From: Mallotus nudiflorus
Lineage: Eukaryota > Streptophyta > Magnoliopsida > Malpighiales > Euphorbiaceae
Reading direction: 5' to 3'
DNA: 64,000 bases
NCBI GenBank assembly: GCA_947683625.1
Contig: CANTUR010000055.1
Span: 2,418,501-2,482,500 of the forward strand
Shown here: positions 12,676 to 22,604 of the stretch, piece by piece
Numbering within the stretch: position 1 is the first letter of the stretch
How the letters are laid out: every line of letters begins with the position of its first letter
Made by a program: the position numbers and the translations under genes
The notes under the pieces: generated by a model
What the model was told of the DNA's origin: nothing
Seen by the model: the letters and a program-made list of their open reading frames with translations, nothing else
Databases searched by the model: none

Positions 12676-13890
12676 TTAGTCTTGTGATGGAGGAGGAGGA
12701 GGTGGCCACGAGCACTGAATATTATGATAGTCATACAATTGATGAATATTATTTTCCATGTGATCCGTTCTTTGCTCAAAATGATTAATTCTAGTATCTA
12801 CTTGATCAAACCTTCTGTTAAAGTTTCACTCCACTATAGATGGGCGATCAAAGAAACCACCAACTCAACTGGGCTCATCATCAACACTTTGAGAAGTGGA
12901 AGGTCTTTTTGCCCTTTTTCTTTAAGAAGGAGTTTGCTCTTAAGGCAATTCTTCTCCAATAGAAAGAGTGCCCAAGAGCTCAACATTTTGTTCTTGCTTT
13001 ACATTAACATCTTCATCTTCTACTTCGTATTTCCAAAACCAACAATTTCGAACAAGTTTGAATTGTCTAGAATTTCTCAAGAGTTTATCATCAAGAAAAG
13101 ATAAGGGTAATGAAGGAATATTTTTCAAATTAATCCCAAGGAAAATAGCAATCTTAGTGATAAAGCCTCTTATACATAAGGCACTACTCACACTATCACT
13201 AGCTAACCAAGACCTCCATTGAAGCCATCTTCCAAGCTCAACATCTATACCTTCAACAAGACACCTAAGAAGAAAAAGATCATCAAAGGAAATAGTTTCA
13301 TTACTCAAACCTCTAGCATAAAAAGAGTAGGTAATAAACCTATGTATATACCAAAGAGATTTTAAAGCCAAACTAGATGCTTTAATATGTCCGGCTTCAA
13401 AGATACTTGAATGAGGTTTAGAATGTTGAGACCAAAATAGATTAGGGGACCAAGTTGAAGTAGGAGAAGCTAAACCTCCTTGTTTAAAGTTGAAAATGTC
13501 ATCAAAGGCTTGAGATGTAAGAAATCTATCTCTCCCACCCAATTTAAATCTCATGCTATTTAAAGGATTTTGCTCACTAAAAGAATGAGTTCTTAAACAA
13601 TAGGAAGCAAGGAATTCATGAACTAAGGTAGGATAGGTAAGAAAAGCATTGAAAGCAAAATCATATAAACCCATATTCTCAAGTAAATGTCTAACCTCAT
13701 TGAAACAACCCATCTTTTCCAAGGTAGCTTGAGACATATATTTAGATGGAATGATTTTCCTTTCCTTGAAATGAGCAAGTCTTTCCCTAAATTGAGATTG
13801 AGTGTATGTGAGAGGAGGTTGTTTCTTAGATTGATCTTTAGTAGCTCTTCTAGAGGATGAAGAAGCACCTTGAGCAAATTTTGAGGCTAT
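12676..13890 (-). pseudogene. Extra ORF between pol and 3' LTR, plant transposon-protein-like domain
   Basis: In one frame on the minus strand the product starts with a Ser/Lys-rich stretch, then a globular part with 'LTYPTLVHEFLASY', 'FKLGGRDRFLTSQAFDDIF', 'FITYSFYARGLSNETIS' and 'FLLRCLVEGIDVELGRW'. It continues after the TAA at 12940-12942 through three further stops to a heptad-like segment ('VDTRINHFEQRTDHMENNI') and 'WPPPPPPSQD'. The core resembles the 'putative plant transposon protein' domain found in Athila-type and related plant elements; this match is from memory. The apparent start, at 13888-13890, is ATA in an otherwise perfect ACC-x-G context, so ATG was probably lost. The longest open piece is 12940-13737. 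Its position is that of the env-like ORF of SIRE elements. I see no clear signal peptide or membrane anchor. Confidence 0.65.
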
Positions 13891-14783
13891 GGTAAGGGCA
13901 AGATAAAAAAAAATGAAAGAGTTATGAGAATTGAAAGAATTTAGAAGAAGGACTTAAAGGAATTTTGAGAATTTAGAGGAATTTGATTGAAGATATAAGT
14001 GTATATGAGTGAAGGGGGGTATTTATACACAAAAATAACATAAATAATTCAAAAAAATTAAGAAAAATTGCAGGTGACCGTTTGTAAAGAAAGAAAAAAT
14101 CAAACAAAATGAGAAAATAGAAAAAAAAAAAGAGAGAAAGGAACCAGACCGCTCCTCACGAGCAGTTCATGAGCGGTTCGCTTGTGAGCGGTACTGGTTC
14201 TTTCAGAACCGTTGCTCACGAGCGGTCTACTCGTGACCCAGCTTGTGACGCCTAAACCACAACAGTTACAAGCCCAATGGCTCATGATGAAAATTTCCAA
14301 TTAGTCCTTGTACTTTCAAATTTCTTGCAATTGAGCCCAAAAAGCTGACAATTAGGTTCTTGACCACAAAATTAATTATATAATCAAAATAAATGAATCT
14401 TAAGACAATTAATTTTCAAATAAATGAATAAAAAAATAAAAAAATTATTTTTATTAAATAAAATATAAATAAATTTTATTGTTTTATTTTTAAAAAATGA
14501 CACAAAAAAAAAAAGAAAAATATACAAAGTATGAATTTACAGCTCAAGGTTTATATCCAGAGAATATCCAGAAAATAAACCGATCATAAACTATCATAAA
14601 AACACAAAAAAAAAAATTGTGTTGCGGAGAAATATTTATGCAAAAATTAAAATAATTAATTAATTGAATTTAGCTCAATAATTAATTATTAACTTGCAAA
14701 AAAAATAGGAAGGCAAAAAAATTTTTTTCTAAAGAACATGAAAAAAAAAAATTCCAACATCAATTCATCAATCTAGCAAGTGA
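13891..14783. other. Spacer between pol and the extra ORF of the SIRE-like element
   Basis: There is no coding sequence. A cluster of CTCACGAG/CTCGTGA-type words lies at 14145-14250, echoing the LTR. The rest is A-rich. It could hold a splice acceptor or promoter for the downstream ORF, but none can be assigned. Confidence 0.45.
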
Positions 14784-15836
14784 TCAAGACAAGCTTGACC
14801 CATCAATCATACCAAGTTCATGCTTAATAAAATTCAATCTTTCCTCACAAAGAGGCTTGGTAAAGATGTCTGCTAATTGATGACTAGTATCAATAAAATC
14901 AAGAAAAATATCACCATTTTGCACATGATCACGCAAGAAATGATGTCTAATATCAATATGCTTAGTTCTAGAATGCTGAATGGGATTCTTACTAAGATTT
15001 ATAGCACTTGTATTATCACACGTAATTGGAATGTGATTAATATCAATGCCATAGTCCAAAAGTTGTTGTTTTTGCCATAGAACTTGGGTGAAACAACAAC
15101 TAGCCGCCACATATTCTGCTTCAGTAGTGGACAAGGCAACAGAAACTTATTTCTTACTAAACCAAGAAACTAAGAAATTTTCTAAAATTTGACAAGTTAC
15201 AAAAGTGCTTTTTCTATCTAGTAGGCTACCGGTAAAATCAGCATCAGAATAACTAATCAAGTCAAAGGAAGAACTCCTAGGATACTAAAGTCCTAAATGC
15301 AATATACCACAAAGATATTTAAAAATTCTTTTGATAGCATTTAAATGAGACTCTCTAAGACTTGATTGAAATCTAGCACACAAGCAAGTAGCAAACATAA
15401 TATCAGGTCTACTAGCAGTTAAATAAAGAAGGGATCTGATTATATCTCTAAATCGCTTTTCATCAACCGATTTGCCATTCTCATCCTTGTTGAGTTTGGT
15501 TGCGGTACTCATTAGAGTTTTGCTTGATTTAGCTCCATCCATTCCAAATTTCTTGAGAATGTCCCTTGCATATTTGGTTTGATTGATGAAAATCCCATCT
15601 TTACATTGCTTGATTTGAAGTCCAAAGAAGAACTTGAGTTCACCCATTATACTCATCTCAAATTCTCCTTGCATTAACTTAGAAAATTCCTCACACAAGC
15701 AATGGTTAGTAGCACCAAAAATAATATCATCAACATAAATTTGAACAATTAATAAATCATGCTTGGATTTCTTTATGAAAAGAGTTGTGTTAACCTTTCC
15801 TTTAGAGAAACCTTTCTCTAGTAAAAAGTTAATCAA
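14784..15836 (-). pseudogene. pol: SIRE-like reverse transcriptase (C-terminal part) and RNase H
   Basis: The block copies element RNA into DNA and removes the RNA strand. One minus-strand frame has the catalytic YVDD in 'IVQIYVDDIIFGATN' (15727-15738), the Copia tail motif 'LYLTASRPDIMFA', then RNase H with 'ISYSDADFTG', 'STTEAEYVAA', 'CDNTSAINLSKNPI' and 'HSRTKHIDIRHHFLRD'. Stops at about 15285 (TAG, usual Trp) and about 15144 (TAA, in 'FSKK-VSVALS') interrupt it. The catalytic RT and RNase H motifs remain readable, but no full protein can be made. The frame closes at the end of RNase H, about 0.9 kb before the extra ORF. Confidence 0.85.
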
Positions 15837-16510
15837 TCTTTCATACTAAGCTCTTGGAGCTTGTTTCAATCCATACAATGCTTTTGATAATTTAAAAACA
15901 TGATTTGGAGAGTCAAAATTTTCAAAACTTGGAGGTTGTTCAACATATACCTCCTCTTCAACAAAACCATTTAAAAATGCACTTTTAACATCCTTTGATA
16001 AAGTTTAAAATCCATGTATGATGCAAATACAAGTAACATCCTAATAGCTTCTAACCTTGCAACGGGGGCAAAGGTTTCATCATAATCAATTCCTTCCTCT
16101 TGATTATAACCTTTAGATACTAGTCTAGCTTTGTTCCTAGTTATGACACCTTATTCATTCATCTTATTTCTATACACCCACTTGGTGCCAATAATAGGAT
16201 GATGTTTAGGTCTAGAAACCAAGGTCCCAACCGTATTTCTCTCAAATTGATTTAACTCTTCTTGCATAGCAAGGACCCAAAATTCATCACTCAAAGCATC
16301 ATTAACATTTTTTTGTTCAATTTGAGAAATGAAAGCTAAATTAACAATAGACTTGAGTTTAGCTCTAGTAGTTACCCCTTTTGTAGTGTCACCTATAATG
16401 AGGTCTTGAGGGTGAGATTTTTTAAATTGCCAATCCTTTGGAAGTTTATCCTTCAAAGTAGGCTGAGGTGTCTTCTCATTTTGCTTCTTGCTTGGATCTT
16501 CAAGTTCCAA
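15837..16510 (-). pseudogene. pol: SIRE-like linker and N-terminal reverse transcriptase
   Basis: The piece 16151-16510 carries the linker and 'MQEELNQFERNTVGTLV' to 'IGTKWVYRNKMNE', the start of the Copia RT domain. It ends at a stop, and the next 300 bp continue as '[27 protein letters not shown]' in pieces with at least one frameshift before the next block, which lies in another frame. It is part of the same polyprotein as the blocks on either side. Confidence 0.75.
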
Positions 16511-16782
16511 AGGTTTACTAGCATTTTCTTCTTATGTTTCCATAATCTCATTGTCACCTACAAGATCATCAACACTACAAACATCCTTTCTAGGATCAAG
16601 TGAGTTTGATTCATCAAATACCACATACATTGACTCTTTAACTACTAGAGTTCTCTTATTAAAAACTCTATATGCTTTGCTAGAGATGGAATAGCCTAGG
16701 AAAATTTCTTCATCAGCTTTGGAATTAAATTTTCCAAGATTATCCTTGGTGTTTAATATAAAGCACTTGTATCCAAATACTC

Positions 16783-17430
16783 TTAAATATAAGATTTGGG
16801 TTTTCTATTATTCCATAGCTCATAAGATGTTTTATTTAAAATTGGTCTTTTGAAAACTCGATTTGAAATATAACAAGATGTGTTAACGGCTTCTGCCCAA
16901 AAGTATAGAGGCAAATTATACTCATGAAGCATTGTTTTAGCCATTTCCACAAGAGTTCTATTCTTCCTTTCAACCACCCCATTTTGTTGAAGAGTTCTAG
17001 GAGATGAAAATATATGAGAAATACCATTTTCATTACAATAGTTTTTGAAAAATTTAATTTCAAATTCGGTTCTATAATCACTTCTAATGGATGAAATACA
17101 AAATCCTTTTTCTTTTTGAACTATTTTTGAAAAATTTTCAAAAGCTTTAAATGCATCATTCTTATAAGCAAGAAAACACACCTAAGTGTATTTAGAGTAA
17201 TCATCAACCAATACATAAGTATAGTGCATTCCACTAAGAGTAGCAACTCTAGTTGGTCCAAACAAATCCATATGTATAAGTTCAAGTGGTTTAGAAGTGG
17301 ACACTATATTTTTTAGCTTAAAAGAAGACTTAGATTGTTTTCCCTTTTGACAAGCATCACAAGGTTTATCCTTAGTGAATTCAAGCTTAGGTAAACCAAT
17401 CACAAGTTCATGTTTATAAAGATCATTCAA
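16783..17430 (-). pseudogene. pol: SIRE-like GAG-pre-integrase region and integrase core
   Basis: Integrase inserts the cDNA into the host chromosome. One frame shows the zinc-binding part ('CDACQKGKQSKSSF'), the first catalytic Asp region ('LIHMDLFGPTRVATLSG', 'VDDYSKYT'), the second ('IRSDYRTEFE', usual form SDHGTEFE, so the His-Gly is changed) and the Glu ('QQNGVVERKNRTLVEMA'). A TAG at 17182-17184 replaces the Trp after 'DDYSKYT'. The remaining core is open for 132 codons. Confidence 0.85.
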
Positions 17431-17487
17431 AAGCTCAAAATTTACATGTTCTAACCTTCTATGCCATGTCTATGTGTCATGGGAAAT

Positions 17488-17865
17488 TTACATTAAGCAT
17501 TTTATATCTTTGTTATCAATTTTATTCAAATCAATAACATAAACATTGTCTACTCTTTCACCACTAAAAATTACTTTGTCTTCATCAAGACTACTAATAA
17601 AGCAATTTTTAGGATAGAAAGTCACCTTATTTCTCATATCACATAATTGACTTATACTTAGCAAATTATGTTTAAGACCATTAACAAATAACACATGATG
17701 TATAAATAAGGATTGAGGATTACTTATTTCTCCAATGCCAATAATTTTTTCTTTTACATTATCATTGAAAGTAACGTGTCCTCCATCCTTAGCATCAAGT
17801 TTGTTGAATTGCTCCTTATCTCTTGTCATGTGCCTTGAACATCCACTATCGAGATACTACTTGCT
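17488..17865 (-). pseudogene. pol: SIRE-like aspartic protease
   Basis: The minus strand reads 'YLDSGCSRHMTRDKEQF', the Copia protease active site (Asp-Ser-Gly-Cys), followed by 'VTFNDNVKEKIIGIG' and 'LKHNLLSISQLCD'. A TAG replaces the usual Trp just before YLDSG. The open piece ends at a stop at 17488, after which the integrase zinc-binding part begins. Confidence 0.8.
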
Positions 17866-18131
17866 TTTTGTTCTTGCGAATTTTAAGCACACCTAAATAA
17901 AATATTTTAAATGTTCTTTTGAACCCAAACCTTTCTTGGTCTAGGTTGGTTAGTTCCAAGATAATCCAAAGAAAGCAAATTCATGTGCAGTTTTCTATAG
18001 AAGCACAAATTATTGGTATGTCCTTTGATCATGCAATATGAACATATAACATTTTTAAATTTATTATTCCTAGAATGAAATGTTTTTCTAATGTGTGTAG
18101 CATGTCTTAGGTATTGTGTGCATCTATTATT

Positions 18132-18878
18132 TTATGACATTGAGTGAAACATACATTGACAATGGTGATAAGCATTTCGATAAGTTTGTGTAATATGTTT
18201 ATGTGTATTGTGTTGTGCAGCATACTTATTATAATTATGTCTAGTGTACATATAAGCATGCTTAGGTTGAGGTGCTCTAGTTTGAGACTTACCTCTTTGT
18301 GTTAATAAAGGTTTAATCTTATGAGACTCTGCCTTGCTATTTAACACATGAGATTTTTTAGCTTGAATCTCATTAGAGGTTGAAGGAGTAGAATCATGTG
18401 AAGCTTTAACAAAAGTAATATGTGATGAGGATGATGAAGACATTCCATTTTTATATCCAATTCCATGGGTATCTCTATGAAATTTTTGAGAGTCAAGAAG
18501 ACTATCTAAAGTTTCTTTTCCTCTCTTAAATTTAGCAATGGAATTTTTTAATTCTAAGACTTCCTTAGAAAGCTTATGATTTTCATCATTTGCTTTCTTA
18601 AGTTGGTCTTCCAAAGAATTAGAAGACTTAGCATCACTAACAAGTTTTTTATTTGATGCAACAAATTTAGCAAAATCAATTTTTAAACATTTAAAATCCT
18701 TACTTAAGCTAGCTAACTCATGTTTATATTTTTTCTTCTTAGATAATAAACTTTTGCATTTAGCAAGCAATTTACTCATAATAAAGCTCTCATCATCATC
18801 ATCATCACAATATTCATTACAATCATCAAAGGAAGAGTAAGAAGTGGATGGTACCTCATTTTTATTTTCAATGGCCAT
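18132..18878 (-). pseudogene. gag: SIRE-like Gag C-terminal coiled-coil region
   Basis: This 248-codon open piece has an acidic start (run of Asp near residues 25-30), then Lys/Glu/Leu-rich heptad-like sequence over roughly residues 35-120 that would form a coiled coil, then a Ser/His-rich tail. In SIRE-like elements such a segment follows the first zinc knuckle. A second Cys/His motif ('CSYCMIKGHTNNLCF') is recognisable just downstream at about 17985-18060. Confidence 0.7.
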
Positions 18879-18956
18879 GAAGCAAAGATTAACAACTTCT
18901 TGTTGTTCCTCTTCCTCTTCGGATTTGGAGAAATCATCCCAAATAGTTTTGAATGC

Positions 18957-19315
18957 CTAATTCTTATCTTTTACTCCCTTGCTCTTGAATTTGAGTTTGG
19001 GACATTCATTTCGAATGTGTCCCGGTTTCTTGCATTTATAACAAGTAACCTCTTTTGTTTTCTTCCTTCCATCTCCTTCGAACTTCTTGTTAAAGTCCCT
19101 TATTCTTGAGAAATTTTTCTTTCTTAAGAACTTCTTGAAGTTCCTAGTGAGCATGGCAATGTCACCATCTTCATCACTAGAATCTTTGATATTTTCCTCT
19201 TCACTATCTTCTTGAAGAGCTTTTAATGCTATGCTCTTTTTCTTTTCTTCTTTCTCTTCTTATTCTTCACCTCTTTGCTTGATGGTGAGCTCATGTGTCA
19301 AGAACTTACTAATAA
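18957..19315 (-). pseudogene. gag: SIRE-like Gag nucleocapsid (zinc knuckle), downstream of the Gypsy insertion
   Basis: The knuckle 'CYKCKKPGHIRNEC' (C-x2-C-x4-H-x4-C) binds element RNA. Upstream are 'SKFLTHELTIKQRGE' and an acidic 'EEENIKDSSDEDGD' stretch, which continue the Gag sequence cut by the chromovirus at 19315/30806. A stop after 'QRGEE' breaks the frame. Confidence 0.8.
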
Positions 19316-20019
19316 TGTCACGACCCAAAACAGGGGCCATGACCGGCGCTAGGGAACGGGAATTCTTTCGAATCCGGAACCCGTAGCAAGCCTAAAAATA
19401 AAATAAATCATGCAATAACAATAATAACAATTTAATATGCAGCGGAAATAAAAAAAAATCATAATATCATAATATCATTTTCATCACTGGATTAAATCAA
19501 AATCCCATCTCATAAATACATAATCTCTTTAATACAAATCCAGTTTCAATATAATACATCTCTTTAAATAAAATACATGAAATCCAATACTTTAATTCAC
19601 AACTACTGTAGTGTCTAGATAAAATAAATAAGACTCAAGTAGACAATTTACATAAAGTAGCCGGGGCGGAAGAAATCCGGCGTATCGACCTGCTACTGAG
19701 GTCTGAGGATGTTGACTCTCCTGAAAAATAGTCAACGGAGGGGAGTCAGACCTCACTGAGTGAATTACTATAATATATATACATACACACTAAGTGATAA
19801 TGCATACAATCAACAGTATATATATAATATGTATATATACAGGCAAATTCATACAGATGCAGAAAAATCATTTTTATATATTTTACTGAAAAATCCCAGT
19901 TTATGAAGGATCACATAGAACCCTAGAATATCGCAACCTCATAAAATAGTGTTAAACAACACTCTAGCCATACAGGCTCACTTATTCCAAATATATCCAC
20001 TTAATCCATTTAGACAGTA

Positions 20020-20116
20020 GACTGGCCCCGAGACACTAAGTCAATCGAGCTCCAGCAGTCTGACTGCCAGTGTGATTGGCCCCGAGACACTTGGTCAACC
20101 GAGCTCCAGCAATCAC
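20020..20116 (-). other. Tandem pair of imperfect hairpins in the chromovirus 3' LTR
   Basis: Two related units of 41 nt (20020-20060) and 45 nt (20072-20116) share the 'ccccgagacac...gagctcc' interior. Each is closed by its own inverted arms: GACTG/CAGTC in the first, GTGATTG/CAATCAC in the second. The LTR2 copy is at 28261-28357 and a diverged copy is at 62713-62809. Confidence 0.6.
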
Positions 20117-20792
20117 ACCCAAACCACATCTCACATAGCAAATAATCATATCAAATCAATATCCACAAATAGTTAGTAATATAGCCTAAAGCTATAGGCG
20201 TACCGGTACGTACTCGGTCCTAGTGCTGCCCACTAGGTAGCACGTTCTATCGATATCCTTCATCATTAAATATAAAACATTCATTCACAAAAATAAATGA
20301 TGCATGAATATAAATGAAATAACAATATAAACCATATATATACCCAAAATATACCAAACGTAAACCAGGTATATTTCGAGTATATATACGTTAAATGAAT
20401 TCAATCAAATTATAACTTAAGCTGGAAATATATTTAAAAACATTTTAAATATATTTTATTCACAAAACATGCATATAATTTATTATATACCAAAAATAAA
20501 CCAAAAATATACTTAATATAAACTTAAGAAATAATCAAATTATTTATGCATATTTAATCAACATAAAACATGCATTTCTAAATCATGCATCCTAAGCATA
20601 TATATATAAAATAGTAACTCACCTAATGCGCTCCACGAGACAGGTCCGACGGGCCTGGTCCACTAGCCCTCGGTCTCGGCGCAACTAAACAAGTAATAAA
20701 TAATCGACATCAGAATAAACCTAACAGAAATCCTAGAATTCAATCTAGAGTATTAAACACAGAATCAGAAATTAGGGTTCGACTGGACATCA

Positions 20793-20870
20793 CGTTTTAC
20801 GAGAATTCTACCAAAAATCCGGCAGAACCTCCCCTGTAAAACGGACATCTCTCTACTCAAAAGAGTAGAG
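20793..20870 (-). other. Stem-loop block in the chromovirus 3' LTR
   Basis: An 8-bp inverted pair (20793-20800 with 20836-20843, CGTTTTAC/GTAAAACG) is followed by a perfect 8-bp stem with a 4-nt loop (20851-20870). The same block is at 29034-29111 and, diverged, near 54485-54565 and 62104-62184. Confidence 0.55.
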
Positions 20871-22560
20871 CCGACCCTGCAAAGAAAATACACTTCGAAA
20901 AATAGGCTCAACACAATCAAAATCCCACGGTCGGACTCCAAACTACAGTCCACCGACCGGGGTCCACAAACACAGAACATATTCCAAGTATACCAAAAAT
21001 ATCCTCACAACATAGTAATACATCTCATAGGTAGAAATTACATAATTAACCTTAAAACACTATAAAAACCGATTAAAACTCATTTTATTAGAAAAACCGT
21101 ATATTATATATATAATTGAAAATAATTCCCGAAAAATAGTTTTAATTAGTTAAAAATACCAAATAATTTATAAAAATCATTTTTATACCTTAAATAGCTA
21201 TTAAAACCAATTAAATTACATTTTTAGACAATTTAGTGTAAAATTACCAAAATACCCCTATATATATAAATATACTTAAATTACTTCAAAAATTCACCAA
21301 AAATTATACAATTATCCAAAATTAATTTTCTCAACATATTTATCAATAATATCAATAATTAAACTCAATTAACCAATTAAATTCAATTTAAAACACAATT
21401 AACCTAATTTCTCAAAATCACATAAACTTCAATAATTCAAAATAAATACTTAGAAATTCATAAAAATTCCAAATAAATTCCTATAATTCATTTCAAAACC
21501 TAATTCAACCATAAACTCCAATTTCATAATTTAAATAATTAATTTCCGAAAATTAGAAAATAATATTAAAATATTCAAAAATACCCAAAAATCCAAAAAA
21601 TCTCCAAAAATTCTAAAAAAATTCATACATGTAGATTGAGCTACTAGGAACAACATTTGTGAAGGAAGTTTTCATGAATCAATCAATTCGAAGCTCAAAA
21701 AATTCAAAAACCCTAATAGGCCGAAATTGACAAAATCGAAACCTAAGCAATTCTAGACCATTTTAGCTCAAACCAAAGCTAGAATCACACTCACCGAAGC
21801 TCAAGGAGAAGAAAGAGACCGGCGGTGTCAAAAATGGTGGCCGAAATCGGCGTGATCGACGGTGGATCGATTTTCGGCTTCTCCGGCCAAAATCGACTTC
21901 CAGGCGCCGGAAACGGCCTCCTCAGGCGGCGGAATTGGTCGGGGAAGACGGTGGCACACCGAAAGGCACACCCACGGTGAAGAAACGGCACGGCAGCGAC
22001 CAGGAACGGAGAAGGGAATCGATCGGGGAAGAAAGGGATAATCGGGGGCAGTTTTGTAATTTTTCAAACTTTTGTAATTTTGACAAATATATGTATATAT
22101 ATATACTTTATACTATATATTAAAATAATATTAAATTACACACATCAAATATACACCACACACATAAAATTTAATATTTTAATAATTTATACTAAATAAA
22201 ATTAATTAAATAACAATAAAACAAACAAATACTTAATAAAATATTAGGGTAATAATAAACCCTAATTAATTAAATATACACATACAGGCTTTATTTAATA
22301 ATTTAAAAATACGCATGAGTTCATGCAAGTCCGTAAATACATTTAAAATAATTAATAATACATTGTTTACGTGAAAATTTCCCCGAAAATGCAAGTCCCG
22401 GGAAAATTTTACGTAAAACACTGAAAATAATACATAGTAATTAAAATAGGTTTTAAATACATATTAACTCGTAAAAATATCATATAAAATACAGAAATTA
22501 TTGACACTGCATATCCCGGTACAGTGTAAAAATATTTTAAAAACACGGGATATTACAGTC

Positions 22561-22570
22561 TTCCCCCCTT
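22561..22570 (-). other. Polypurine tract of the chromovirus
   Basis: The sense strand reads AAGGGGGGAA, three bases before the 3' LTR. It lies only 35 bp after the pol stop codon. Confidence 0.85.
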
Positions 22571-22604
22571 ACAGGAATTCGTCCCCGAATTCCAGAAAAC
22601 AAGA

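Larger units (their letters stand above)
19316..22557 (-). repeat. 3' LTR of the chromovirus
   Basis: It matches 27557-30800 almost base for base. Within it are a GC-rich leader block (21791-22060), the RNA-like hairpin block (20793-20870) and the tandem hairpins (20020-20116). The same layout recurs in the older LTRs near 52.9-55.6 kb and 60.3-63.4 kb. Confidence 0.95.

Noticed and set aside
12724..13222. Plus-strand ORFs opposite the SIRE extra ORF
   Set aside because: They are antisense shadows; the minus frame has domain-like composition and fits the element layout.
13623..13877. 84-codon minus ORF upstream of the extra ORF
   Set aside because: It is in a different frame; the proper N-terminal extension of the extra ORF runs through the same bases in frame to 13890.
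20765..22123. Short ORFs repeated in both chromovirus LTRs (also 29006-30442)
   Set aside because: They repeat only because LTRs repeat; several start at non-ATG codons, and none is kept as protein in the older LTRs.
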